Source: Hyphomicrobiaceae bacterium (GTDB lineage Bacteria; Pseudomonadota; Alphaproteobacteria; Rhizobiales; Hyphomicrobiaceae). From it: 64,000 bases of DNA. Made by a program: the position numbers and the translations under genes. Position 1 is the first letter of the stretch. Every line of letters begins with the position of its first letter. Positions 43,859 through 52,435 of this stretch are shown piece by piece. The notes beneath the pieces were generated by a model. The model saw nothing but the letters and a program-made list of their open reading frames with translations, had not been told where the DNA came from and searched no databases. The DNA lies in the NCBI GenBank assembly GCA_025351355.1, contig JANXWC010000064.1, positions 62,001 through 126,000 of the forward strand, given 5' to 3'.

Positions 43859-44914
43859 TCAACCAATATTCAATCCCTCCAGGATGCGGTCGGCGATGGT
43901 GCGATAGCTCTCCGCCTGTGGCCCGTCCGGTTCGGTCACCACAATCGGCAGGCCGCTGTCGGCGCGCTCGCGAATGGCGGGATCGAGCGGAATTTCGCCG
44001 AGGAAAGGCACGTTTAGTTTTTCTGCCTCAGTGCGTGCGCCGCCGTGCGAAAAGATGTGATGGCGCTTGCCGCAGTCGTCGCAGATGAAATAGCTCATGT
44101 TCTCGATGACACCGAGGATCGGCACGCCGACCGAGCGAAACATCTCCACCCCGCGCCGCGCATCGATCAGCGCCAGGTCCTGCGGTGTCGAGACGATAAC
44201 GGCGCCAGCCAGCGGCACGTACTGCGCCAGGGTCAATTGCGCGTCGCCCGTCCCCGGCGGCATGTCGACGACGAGCACATCGAGGGCGCCCCAGGCGATA
44301 TCCCGCAGCATTTGAGTTACTGCCGACGCAACCATGGGGCCGCGCCACACCAGCGCCGTTTCCGTTTCCACGACAAAGCCGATCGACATCACCTTGCAGC
44401 CGTAAGCCTCAAGCGGCGTCAGCGTGCGCCCCGATACGAGATTGGGTCGGCCTTTAAGATTGAGCAGCTTCGGCATCGATGGCCCGTAAATGTCCGCGTC
44501 CAGAATACCGACGGCGAGGCCACGCGCACGCAGGGTCAGCGCCAGATTGCACGCCGTTGTCGACTTGCCGACCCCGCCCTTTCCTGAGGCCACGGCAACG
44601 ATGTGTTTGATCTTGGCGAGGTTTGGAAAGGTCGCGACAGCCGGCTTGGCTCTCATGGGTTGCCGTTGGCTCTGCGCCGTCAGCGTCACAATGGCGCGAT
44701 GTGTTGCGCCGCCGAGTTGAGAAATCCGCGCCTCTACATCGCGCCTGACAGGTTCCCAGATTGCGGCATCCTTGGGATCGATGGCAATGCTGACAGCGAT
44801 CCGATCGGCAGTGACGGTGATTTCGAGCGTATCGCTGTCGACGCCGAGAGCGCGACCGTCGGGTCCGGCGACGTTTTGCAGCGCATGTAAAACGGTCTCT
44901 CGCTGATCGATCAT
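43859..44914 (-). CDS. apbC: Mrp/ApbC/NBP35-type iron-sulfur carrier ATPase
   Basis: P-loop NTPase of 351 residues that assembles and delivers [4Fe-4S] clusters. An N-terminal MIP18-like domain (about 1-90) is followed by the deviant Walker A GKGGVGKST, MPPGTGDAQLT and a CxxC (FICDDCGK) that binds the transferred cluster. It ends the formate dehydrogenase operon region; the gap to the preceding small gene is 86 bases. It could supply clusters to the formate dehydrogenase, though housekeeping use is equally possible. Confidence 0.93.
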   Translation of the reverse strand: MIDQRETVLHALQNVAGPDGRALGVDSDTLEITVTADRIAVSIAIDPKDAAIWEPVRRDVEARISQLGGATHRAIVTLTAQSQRQPMRAKPAVATFPNLAKIKHIVAVASGKGGVGKSTTACNLALTLRARGLAVGILDADIYGPSMPKLLNLKGRPNLVSGRTLTPLEAYGCKVMSIGFVVETETALVWRGPMVASAVTQMLRDIAWGALDVLVVDMPPGTGDAQLTLAQYVPLAGAVIVSTPQDLALIDARRGVEMFRSVGVPILGVIENMSYFICDDCGKRHHIFSHGGARTEAEKLNVPFLGEIPLDPAIRERADSGLPIVVTEPDGPQAESYRTIADRILEGLNIG

Positions 44915-45000
44915 GGCGTTGCTTCGGTAAGTTTGGAAACCAATGCGGGGACCGGACAGCCCTGTCCGATCCCCGTCAAATTAGCATAGATGGCAATACT

Positions 45001-45165
45001 TCAGTGCTTCGGTGCGACGCCGCCGCTGAGGCGCGGATCGAGATCGACCCGCGTACCCGACGTCGCATAGGTTTTGTCGACGGTCTGCTGCTGCGTTTCC
45101 AGGAGAAACGAAGCGCCCACGCTGATCGCCACGACGGCCAGAACTGCTGCGATGAAAGATGTCAT
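45001..45165 (-). CDS. Small membrane protein in the formate dehydrogenase operon
   Basis: A 54-residue protein with one N-terminal helix (TSFIAAVLAVVAISVGASFLL) and a polar C-terminus. The ATG at 45165 follows GAGGTACGTC, and it lies 10 bases after the gamma subunit gene. Small proteins of this kind occur in alphaproteobacterial fdh operons; a structural role next to the membrane subunit is suggested by position only. Confidence 0.72.
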   Translation of the reverse strand: MTSFIAAVLAVVAISVGASFLLETQQQTVDKTYATSGTRVDLDPRLSGGVAPKH

Positions 45166-45175
45166 GACGTACCTC

Positions 45176-46192
45176 TTATTCGGCTGGCGCGGGGGCGGGG
45201 CCACCGGAGATATCTTTGGGCCTTTTGCGCGCGACTTTTTCGACCCACACGCTGTGGTGCTCCTTGGCCCAATTGAGATCGACGGTGCCGCGACCCATGG
45301 CCCGGAACGCACCCTCCATGCCAACGGTGCCGATGTAGATATGGGCTAGTATGATGGCGACGAGCACGACGCCGGTCAGCCCGTGCACGACGGTCGCCAA
45401 CTGCATCGCCGAGATGGCGAATGAGACCGGCCGGAACATCATGATGTAGCCCGAAACAGCCAACGTGCCGCCACCGAGAATCGTCGCCCAGAACATCAAC
45501 TTCTGGCCGGCGTTGAAGCGATCGGCGGTTGGGTGGCCGAAGCCGAGCATGCCGCCGAACTGCACGATCCAGCGAATGTCGCGCAAGGCCGGCAAGTTGT
45601 CTTTGACCCACATGACAAACATCAGGAAGATGCCGAGTGCGAACGCGAAGCTGACGTAGTCGTGGACGAATTTTCCCAGCTGCGACATGGCCGAGAAGGC
45701 GCTTGCGCCGATCACCGGCAACAGCAGCGTTTTGCCGAACACGAGATTGAGCCCACTCAGACCCAACGCAATGAACGACGTGGCAGTCATCCAATGGACG
45801 AAACGGCTGAACCAGGCGAAGCGCACAATGGTTTGCGCCGATGGGCCGCCCTGAATCCGGACGCGACCCCGGATCAGATAGAATAGCGCCAGCAACGCGA
45901 GCATGCCGGGGATGGCGATTGCGCCGACCTGGAAGATCGTCGTTGTCTGATACGCGCGGAACTCGACCCCGGTCGGCTGGATCAGATTGCCGGCGCGCAC
46001 ATCTGGTATGGAAACACGCCCCGCGATCGTATCGGTCGAATTCGGTTTGAGTGCATCAAGCAGTTGTTTTTCCGTCACCGAGCTGGCAGTCGGATTGACC
46101 GCTGACGGTTGCTGCGCTGCGACCGGCGCGACGCACAACAACATCGCCAGCAGCGCTGGAAACAAGTGACGAAAGAGGGGCGTGGCGATCAT
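45176..46192 (-). CDS. Formate dehydrogenase gamma subunit (cytochrome b556)
   Basis: Membrane subunit of 338 residues, passing electrons from the beta subunit to quinone. A signal-like segment (residues 1-26, ending AAQ) and a periplasmic portion precede about five helices. Histidines likely to bind heme b are in RFVHWMTA, GKFVHDYVSF, VVHGLTG and AHIYIG. The ATG at 46192 is used, 18 codons inside the open frame, since it directly precedes the signal peptide. Runs after the beta subunit gene in the operon. Confidence 0.92.
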   Translation of the reverse strand: MIATPLFRHLFPALLAMLLCVAPVAAQQPSAVNPTASSVTEKQLLDALKPNSTDTIAGRVSIPDVRAGNLIQPTGVEFRAYQTTTIFQVGAIAIPGMLALLALFYLIRGRVRIQGGPSAQTIVRFAWFSRFVHWMTATSFIALGLSGLNLVFGKTLLLPVIGASAFSAMSQLGKFVHDYVSFAFALGIFLMFVMWVKDNLPALRDIRWIVQFGGMLGFGHPTADRFNAGQKLMFWATILGGGTLAVSGYIMMFRPVSFAISAMQLATVVHGLTGVVLVAIILAHIYIGTVGMEGAFRAMGRGTVDLNWAKEHHSVWVEKVARKRPKDISGGPAPAPAE

Positions 46193-46261
46193 GACGATTG
46201 ATCCTGAACAACGACTGAGGCGGAGGATCGCGTCGCGGCGATCCACGATAAGGTGTAACCG

Positions 46262-46858
46262 TCAGGTCGCAATGTCTTCTTTGTAGGCAGTCTTCCAACC
46301 CCAGGCGCCTGATCCGTAGCCGCGCTTTGCCACGCGCTCCTTGTAGATCTGAGCGATGATCTGCCCGTCGCCAGCGAGCAGCGCCTTGGTCGAGCACATT
46401 TCCGCGCAGAGCGGCAACTTGCCTTCAGCCAGTCGGTTGCCGCCATACTGAGCGAACTCTTCCGGCGAGTTGTCGGCTTCCGGGCCGCCGGCGCAATAGG
46501 TGCATTTATCCATTTTGCCGCGTGAACCGAAGTTGGCGGCCTTGGGATATTGCGGCGCGCCAAACGGGCAAGCGTAGAAGCAGTAACCGCAGCCGATGCA
46601 CAGGTCCTTGGAATGCAATACCACGGCGTCTGCGGTGGTGTAGAAGCAGTCGACCGGGCAAACCGCCGCGCACGGCGCGTCAGTGCAGTGCATGCACGCC
46701 ATCGATACCGAGCGTTCGCCGGGCTTGCCGTCGTTGATCGTCACCACGCGGCGCCGGTTGATGCCCCACGGCACGTCGTTCTCGTTCTTGCAGGCCGTGA
46801 CGCAGGCGTTGCATTCGATGCAGCGGTCCGCGTCGCACAGAAATTTCATGCGTGCCAT
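46262..46858 (-). CDS. fdh3B: Formate dehydrogenase beta subunit, 4Fe-4S
   Basis: Electron transfer subunit of 198 residues with four cysteine clusters: CDADRCIECNACVTAC, CMHCTDAPCAAVCP, CIGCGYCFYACPFG, and a variant one with CTYC and CAEMC. It has no membrane helix, unlike E. coli FdoH. Located 12 bases after the alpha subunit gene. It accepts electrons from the alpha subunit on the periplasmic side and passes them to the gamma subunit. Confidence 0.92.
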   Translation of the reverse strand: MARMKFLCDADRCIECNACVTACKNENDVPWGINRRRVVTINDGKPGERSVSMACMHCTDAPCAAVCPVDCFYTTADAVVLHSKDLCIGCGYCFYACPFGAPQYPKAANFGSRGKMDKCTYCAGGPEADNSPEEFAQYGGNRLAEGKLPLCAEMCSTKALLAGDGQIIAQIYKERVAKRGYGSGAWGWKTAYKEDIAT

Positions 46859-46870
46859 TGATGTCTCTCC

Positions 46871-49861
46871 TTACGCCGCGCGGATCTGGCAGAGCGTGAC
46901 CTTGCCTTCGTGCATCGCCGTTACCGGATCGAAGCCGTAGGTGGTGATGATGTTGACGCTTTCGCCGAGCACGATCGGATCGGTGCCGGCGGGATAGTTC
47001 TTGCGCTGGTCTTCGCCCTGATACCAGCCGCCGAAGTGGAATGGCATCCACGCCACGCCCTTGCCGACGCGTTCCGTCACCAGCGCCTTGACCTTGATCT
47101 TGGCGTTGTTCTCAGGGCCGTCGACCCACACCCAACCGCCCTCGACGATGCCGCGCGCGGCGGCATCCGCCGGGTGGATTTCGACGAACATGTCCTGCTG
47201 CAACTCGGCAAGCCAGCGGTTCGAACGTGTTTCTTCGCCACCGCCTTCATATTCGACGAGGCGCCCCGACGTCAGAATGATCGGGAACGATTTGCCGATG
47301 CCTTTGTCGACAGCCGCCTTCTGCACGGAGAATCCGGCGTTCGTCATGCGGAACGACTTGAAGTCCGGACGCGTCGGATATTTAGCGACCAGATCGATGC
47401 GCGGCGAATAGATCGGCTCGCGATGCACCGGTACGGGGTCCGGCAGGTTCCAGGCATTGGCACGCGCTTTGGCATTGCCGAACGGTGAGCAGCCGTGGGC
47501 GATCGCCACCCGCTGAATGCCGCCGGAGAAGTCCGTCGCCCACGACACGCCATCGATATTATTGCCGCCGATTTTGTCGATCGTCGTGCGCTCGTCGGCG
47601 GTCAGATCTGTATCCCAGCCGAGCTTCTTCAGCACCGCCATCGTGAACTCGGGGTAGCCGTCCTTGATCTCCGACCCCAGCGAGTACGAGCCTTCGGCCA
47701 GCAGGTTCTCTTTGACTTCCTTCTCGATCTCCTGGCCGTTCTCCTGCGCTTTGACTTTCATCATGCGCTCGACGCCGAAGCGCGCGCGAAAGGTGCCGCC
47801 GCCGTCCTTGACGTGCAGGTTGGTATTGTACAGCAGCGGCGTGCCGGGATGGCGCTGCGCCGGTGTGCCCCAGCACGGCCATGGCAGGCCATAGTGGTCG
47901 CCAGCAATCTCCGCCGGCGCATCGGCGTTGGCCTTCAGGGTCACGATGTCGAAATGTTTCTGGTTCTTCATGTGCGCCTTCAGGCGCTCCGGCGATTGTC
48001 CGCAATAGCCGGTCGAGAAGCCGCCTTTGTTGATTTCGCGCAGGATCGATTCGGCCTCCGGTTCGTCGCCGAATTTGCCTTTCACCATGGCGATGTTCTT
48101 GAACATCTTGTCAGCGAAGCCGAGCCGCTTGGCCAACTCGTAAATGGCCCAGTAGTCCGTGGCGCTCTCAAAGATCGGCTCGACGATCTTTTCGCCCCAC
48201 TGCAGCGAGCGGTTCGATGCCGTGCGTGAGCCGTCACATTCGAGACTGGTCGCGATCGGCAACAGATAAGTGCCGTTCTTGCGGCCGGCCAGCGACACGA
48301 AATTCGTCGGATGCGGGTCGGCAACGACCAGCAGGTCGAGCGCTGCTAGGCCCTTCATCATCTCGGGCATGCGCGGCACTGTATTGCCGCCGTGACCGAA
48401 CACGATCGCCGCTTTCAGCGTATCGCGCTGATCGATCTGATCCTTCGCGATGGTCACCGCGTCGAACCACCGTGTCGATGGGATGCCCGGCAGCGAGCGG
48501 TAATTGATCGTTGTGTTGTTGGGACCCGGCTTCTTGTCGAAGCGGCCATCCAGCCATTCGAAATCCACTTCCCATACCCGCGACCAGTGCCGCCACGCAT
48601 TGTCGTCGAGCCCGTAATAAAGCGGCAGTGTGATAACATCGAGCCCGAGGTCGGTGGCGCCTTGCACGTTGGTGTGGCCGCGGAAGATGTTGGCGCCGGT
48701 GCCGGGCGCGCCGACATTGCCGGTGGCGAGCAACAGCGTGCAATAGGCCCGCACGTTGGCGGTGCCGACCGTGTGTTGCGTTGCGCCCATGCACCAGATC
48801 AGCGTCGACGGCTTCTGTTTGGCGAACATTTCAGCGACGCGCTTCAATTGCTCCCCCGGCACGCCCGTCACATCCTCGACGGTTTTCGGATCCCACTTTT
48901 TCGCTTCGGCGCGAACGTCGTTCATGCCGTGCACGCGCTGTTCGATGAAGGTCTTGTCTTCCCAGCCATTCTCGAAGATGTGGTAGAGCAGCCCGTAGAT
49001 CACCGGAATATCCGTGCCGGCGCGGATGCGCACATATTCGGTCGCGTGCGCCGCCGTACGCGTCATGCGCGGGTCGATCACGATCAGGTTGGCGCGATTG
49101 ATTTCCTTGCCCGTCAGTACGTGCTGCAGCGAGACCGGATGGGCTTCAGCCGGATTGCCGCCCATGATGATCATGGTCTTGGAATTGCGGATGTCGTTAT
49201 AGGAGTTCGTCTGCGCGCCGTAACCCCACGTATTCGCCACGCCGGCGACCGTCGTCGAGTGGCAGATGCGCGCTTGATGATCGACCGAGTTGGTACCCCA
49301 GAATGCGGCCATCTTGCGATAAAGATAAGCGGCTTCATTGGTGAACTTCGCCGAGCCCAGCCACCACACCGATTCGGGGCCAGATTTTTCGCGGATCTCC
49401 AGCATTTTGGCGCTGATTTCGTCGAGCGCTTGCGCCCACGAAATCTTGTTGTATTCGCCGTCAACCAGTTTCATCGGGTATTTCAGGCGACGGTCGCCAA
49501 ATACGATTTCACGGATCGCCGCGCCCTTGGCGCAATGGGTGCCGCGGTTGATCGGGCTGTCCCAGGAAGGTTCCTGGCCCACCCACACGCCGTTCTGCAC
49601 TTCCGCCGTCACCGTGCAACCGACCGAACAGTGAGTGCAGATATTTTTCTTCACCGTCGTCGGCTTGCCGAGATCGACCGGCGGCAACGCGTGCGCCTTC
49701 TGCACGGTCGCGGCTCCCAGCGTGCCGACAGCGGCAAGACCGGTAGCAGTCATGCCCGCGTTGCGCAGGAACGATCGCCGGTCCAACGGCGTGTGGCCGT
49801 GTGCGTCGATATGCGCGAGGCGGGCGCGGCGGGTCTTGGTGTCGGATCGTTTGGTCAGCAT
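46871..49861 (-). CDS. fdhA: Formate dehydrogenase alpha subunit, molybdenum/tungsten, cysteine type
   Basis: Catalytic subunit of 996 residues that oxidises formate to CO2 at a bis-MGD cofactor. Tat signal DRRSFLRNAG (28-37) sends the folded enzyme to the periplasm. A [4Fe-4S] site uses Cys75, 78, 82 and 110. Cys200 in ARICHSTTVAG stands where E. coli FdnG has selenocysteine. The frame is open from 50101, but the Tat signal and spacing to a GGG fix the start near 49861; an ATG at 49870 is the alternative. It is preceded by a small Tat-type gene and an HTH-TorD gene. Confidence 0.95.
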   Translation of the reverse strand: MLTKRSDTKTRRARLAHIDAHGHTPLDRRSFLRNAGMTATGLAAVGTLGAATVQKAHALPPVDLGKPTTVKKNICTHCSVGCTVTAEVQNGVWVGQEPSWDSPINRGTHCAKGAAIREIVFGDRRLKYPMKLVDGEYNKISWAQALDEISAKMLEIREKSGPESVWWLGSAKFTNEAAYLYRKMAAFWGTNSVDHQARICHSTTVAGVANTWGYGAQTNSYNDIRNSKTMIIMGGNPAEAHPVSLQHVLTGKEINRANLIVIDPRMTRTAAHATEYVRIRAGTDIPVIYGLLYHIFENGWEDKTFIEQRVHGMNDVRAEAKKWDPKTVEDVTGVPGEQLKRVAEMFAKQKPSTLIWCMGATQHTVGTANVRAYCTLLLATGNVGAPGTGANIFRGHTNVQGATDLGLDVITLPLYYGLDDNAWRHWSRVWEVDFEWLDGRFDKKPGPNNTTINYRSLPGIPSTRWFDAVTIAKDQIDQRDTLKAAIVFGHGGNTVPRMPEMMKGLAALDLLVVADPHPTNFVSLAGRKNGTYLLPIATSLECDGSRTASNRSLQWGEKIVEPIFESATDYWAIYELAKRLGFADKMFKNIAMVKGKFGDEPEAESILREINKGGFSTGYCGQSPERLKAHMKNQKHFDIVTLKANADAPAEIAGDHYGLPWPCWGTPAQRHPGTPLLYNTNLHVKDGGGTFRARFGVERMMKVKAQENGQEIEKEVKENLLAEGSYSLGSEIKDGYPEFTMAVLKKLGWDTDLTADERTTIDKIGGNNIDGVSWATDFSGGIQRVAIAHGCSPFGNAKARANAWNLPDPVPVHREPIYSPRIDLVAKYPTRPDFKSFRMTNAGFSVQKAAVDKGIGKSFPIILTSGRLVEYEGGGEETRSNRWLAELQQDMFVEIHPADAAARGIVEGGWVWVDGPENNAKIKVKALVTERVGKGVAWMPFHFGGWYQGEDQRKNYPAGTDPIVLGESVNIITTYGFDPVTAMHEGKVTLCQIRAA

Positions 49862-49955
49862 AAGCGGCATCCCACGTGTCGGAGGGTGGCAGGCATGTAG
49901 GCTTTTGAGCGGTTCATTCGGCGCGCGACGCTGGCCGATCGAACAGCTTCGAAAT

Positions 49956-50165
49956 TCAGTAACGGTTGGTGGAGTAGTATTTCCTGACGTGCTCGCTTTC
50001 GCGATAGCGTGCTTTTTTCTTATCGGCGTCACTTTCAACCGCGAGCGCCGGAGCGGCAGTTGTTGCAACTCCCGCAGCGACGGTGGCGGCACCAGCCGCA
50101 CCCGTTCCCATGCCCTTCAGGAAGCCGCGGCGGTCGAGTGTCTTGTCGATCTTTGGCTTGGTCAT
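49956..50165 (-). CDS. Formate dehydrogenase region Tat-signal protein
   Basis: A 69-residue protein with a Tat signal (DRRGFLKGMGTG), a hydrophobic Ala-rich core and a short polar mature tail ending SEHVRKYYSTNRY. It fits the small family found only in formate dehydrogenase loci. Position between the chaperone and the alpha subunit gene agrees. Function is unknown; it may be a partner in maturation or export. Confidence 0.85.
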   Translation of the reverse strand: MTKPKIDKTLDRRGFLKGMGTGAAGAATVAAGVATTAAPALAVESDADKKKARYRESEHVRKYYSTNRY

Positions 50166-50183
50166 ATCGAGGTCCTTTATGCG

Positions 50184-50975
50184 TCAGGCAGCGATCGCAA
50201 TCGCGCGTTTCTCGAGGTCGATCCAGTGCGCGCCGACTTCGGCTAACGCACGATAGAATTTGGCAGACGGCGCCAGGCCGATGTCGGCAAATAGACGCGG
50301 CGCCCAGCTGGCGAGATGGCTTTCGAAAAAGGCGTCCTGCATCGGCAGCGAGGCTGGATAACTGCCGTCGATCATGCCCGCCATGGCTTCGCACAGAGTG
50401 GCGATATGATCTTCCGGATCCCAATTGCCGGCGGCCCGCTCAATCCCCAGCTTGGCAAGATCGTTGCGGGCGGCGGCGAGCGGTCGCTCGTGCAGGAAGC
50501 CCGCGAGGTAGAACGACGCAAACGGCAACACTTCGCCGCGGCCGACGCCAATGAAGAGTTTGAAATATTCCTCGCCCGCAGCGCTTGCCGGCATCCGGAG
50601 AGCCGCGTCCGCCAACGCCAGCCAGGCCATCCCCAGGGGCGTTGCGTCGCCGGTGATGCGCTGGACCGCGTCAAGCAATTCTGGCGTCGGCGGTTTGGCG
50701 AGAAGATGCGCAATCAGACGATAGCCGCGCGCACGTGCCAAATCGACGTCGTCAAGATCAGCCGTTGGCGCAGCATTTTCGTTCGTCGACGGCGCGAATA
50801 AATCAGGGCGAAGTTCGGCGCGTGCAATGCCCGTAACCCGCTCGACTGCGACCACCCGATCAACGGGGATTCGCGTCCAGCCTGAAACCGAAGGTTGCGT
50901 GACGCCCAACGCCATCGCAAGTGCGCTTACGCCCCCCGACACGTCGAGGGCACGCCTCAATCCGTCATCTCGCAT
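50184..50975 (-). CDS. HTH (YdaS/Cro-like) domain fused to a TorD-type chaperone
   Basis: A 263-residue two-domain protein. Residues about 1-60 form a helix-turn-helix of YdaS/Cro type (SGGVSALAMALGVTQPSVSGW, then IPVDRVVAVERVTGI). Residues about 75-260 are an all-helical TorD/DmsD-like domain, with EYFKLFIGVGRGEVLPFASFYL as the signature that contacts molybdoenzyme signal peptides. The TorD part should guard folding and cofactor insertion of the alpha subunit. The HTH suggests it may also sense apo-enzyme and act on its own promoter, which is an inference. It is the first gene of the operon. Confidence 0.85.
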   Translation of the reverse strand: MRDDGLRRALDVSGGVSALAMALGVTQPSVSGWTRIPVDRVVAVERVTGIARAELRPDLFAPSTNENAAPTADLDDVDLARARGYRLIAHLLAKPPTPELLDAVQRITGDATPLGMAWLALADAALRMPASAAGEEYFKLFIGVGRGEVLPFASFYLAGFLHERPLAAARNDLAKLGIERAAGNWDPEDHIATLCEAMAGMIDGSYPASLPMQDAFFESHLASWAPRLFADIGLAPSAKFYRALAEVGAHWIDLEKRAIAIAA

Positions 50976-51224
50976 TTCCTGCCCCGCAGTTCCCCGACTT
51001 CTTGTTCGCTCGAAATTATTGCGCCCGATGTAGTCCCGGGCTTCCCCAACTCGAGTGTTTGACTGTGCCTCCCTACGAGCTCAACCAATCGAACAGTTAA
51101 GCGTCGCTAGCAGAAGATTACAATTATAGGAAGCTCCTATAATTGGATAAGTTCCTTTTTGGACTGAAATTTTTTTAAGCAGCCACAGATACTTAGCATC
51201 TGCAGCAGAAACCCCGTGCGCAGC
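50976..51224 (-). promoter_or_regulatory. Promoter region of the formate dehydrogenase operon
   Basis: About 250 bases upstream of the HTH-TorD start, between it and the DUF3306 gene on the same strand. It contains a perfect 25-bp palindrome (annotated separately) and no coding frame I can support. Confidence 0.5.
51121..51145. promoter_or_regulatory. Perfect 25-bp AT-rich palindrome, operator candidate
   Basis: Arms CAATTATAGGA and TCCTATAATTG (11 bp each) flank AGC. AT-rich arms and lack of a T-run argue against a terminator. It lies about 146 bases upstream of the HTH-TorD start, in the formate dehydrogenase promoter region, and could bind a dimeric regulator, perhaps the HTH-TorD protein itself. 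Confidence 0.55.
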
Positions 51225-51899
51225 TCAGGCCGGCAAAGCGCCGCCATGGCGCCGGCGCGGGACACTGACCGTCGTACTGACGGTTGTCGAAGGCGCCATA
51301 TCTTTTGATGATGTTTCAGTGACTTGCTTGGCGGGCTCCGGTGCGGCTGAAAGTGTCGTTTTACTGATCTCGTCAGGCGTGCCGACGGCGGATGCGGCAG
51401 GTGCAGGCACGGATGCGCCATTTTGCGTTGCAGCGACCGGTGTTATGGACGCCGGCGGCTCAGCTACTTGCGTTAAGGCTTGCCGCGGCAACACGGTCTG
51501 CGTGGTCTGCGTGGCCTGCGCCAGCCAGACGCCGACATCGGTTCCTTCGGCGAGCTCCTGGTAGATCCCGTAGATGCCGCCTGTCGCGTTGAAATCCCAC
51601 TGGTTTTCTGCGACCTCGACAAAATCCCGGATGGCCGGGTCCAGCGACCACATGCGCCTGAGTGCCAGCTGTTTAAGCGCTTCCGGCACGCCCTTCTGCA
51701 AGAATGCTGAGATGTCGCTTTCGGCGGTCAGATTATCCACGTCCGGCAGCTGCGCGATATCAAATTTTTTTTCCCCGACCAGCGCGTCGTCGGTTACCAC
51801 GACCGGCGCAGGTGGTCGAGCCGCCGGCTGCGCCGCCTGCGCACGTTTCTGTCGCGACCACCGTTTGAGAAAACCCTCTTCGTCGTCGGCGTTTGTCAT
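51225..51899 (-). CDS. DUF3306 family protein
   Basis: A 224-residue protein. Residues about 1-115 form the conserved part (EEGFLKRWSRQK, LTAESDISAFLQKGVPEAL, LRRMWSLDPAIRDFVEVAEN); residues 130-210 are low-complexity Ala/Pro/Thr, and a conserved RRRHGGALP ends it. No known activity. The family co-occurs with DUF3305 and molybdenum formate dehydrogenase genes, and it overlaps DUF3305 by four bases. Confidence 0.85.
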   Translation of the reverse strand: MTNADDEEGFLKRWSRQKRAQAAQPAARPPAPVVVTDDALVGEKKFDIAQLPDVDNLTAESDISAFLQKGVPEALKQLALRRMWSLDPAIRDFVEVAENQWDFNATGGIYGIYQELAEGTDVGVWLAQATQTTQTVLPRQALTQVAEPPASITPVAATQNGASVPAPAASAVGTPDEISKTTLSAAPEPAKQVTETSSKDMAPSTTVSTTVSVPRRRHGGALPA

Positions 51900-52405
51900 G
51901 TCGGCTCACCCCCGTCAGGCGGCCGACCGCCGCGCCAGCGCACGTCGGGCGCTCGGCCGTCGCGCCGACGCTTGATGATCGGCCGTTCCTGGTGGTGGGC
52001 GGCAATGAACGCCGCCACTACGCCAGCCACTTCCACCGGCATCGCGATCGTCTCGACAACGTTATTGCCGGCCTCGGTATGGCCTTCGCCTTCCGCCGGA
52101 TCGGCCGTCACGGCCACCACATGCACGGGCGGTTCGGCGCCGTCGGGACGCAACACGACCCATAGTTTCGGGTCACCGCTCGCGAGGTTGTCGCGATAGT
52201 TGGCCGTGTCGGTCGAATACAAACTGATCGCATACGCACCGGCGTAAAAGCGCGTTCTGTCCGCACTGCCGCCCAGCGAAGTCCAGGGCGCCACATCCGG
52301 TACCATCGGAAATATCGTCATCGGGCGCCAAGCGACGCCGCTCCACTCGCCGCCGAGTTTACGGCGCTCCACAACCAGGCCGACGATCATCTGTTCTTCG
52401 ATCAT
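51896..52405 (-). CDS. DUF3305 family protein
   Basis: A 169-residue protein with the family pattern MIVGLVVERRKLGGEWSGVAWRP and a following FYAGAYAISLYSTDTANYRDNL. It is translationally coupled with DUF3306 (ATGA overlap). Both belong to the accessory gene set next to formate dehydrogenase. Function unknown; an assembly or maturation role is inferred from context. Confidence 0.85.
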   Translation of the reverse strand: MIEEQMIVGLVVERRKLGGEWSGVAWRPMTIFPMVPDVAPWTSLGGSADRTRFYAGAYAISLYSTDTANYRDNLASGDPKLWVVLRPDGAEPPVHVVAVTADPAEGEGHTEAGNNVVETIAMPVEVAGVVAAFIAAHHQERPIIKRRRDGRAPDVRWRGGRPPDGGEPT

Positions 52406-52435
52406 CTGCTACGCTTCTCGATCATGCGTGACGCT

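Noticed and set aside
48392-49900. Long plus-strand open frame of 502 codons opposite the formate dehydrogenase alpha subunit gene
   Set aside because: Antisense shadow of a well-conserved gene in GC-rich DNA; Arg/Ala/His-rich with no recognisable domain or ribosome site.
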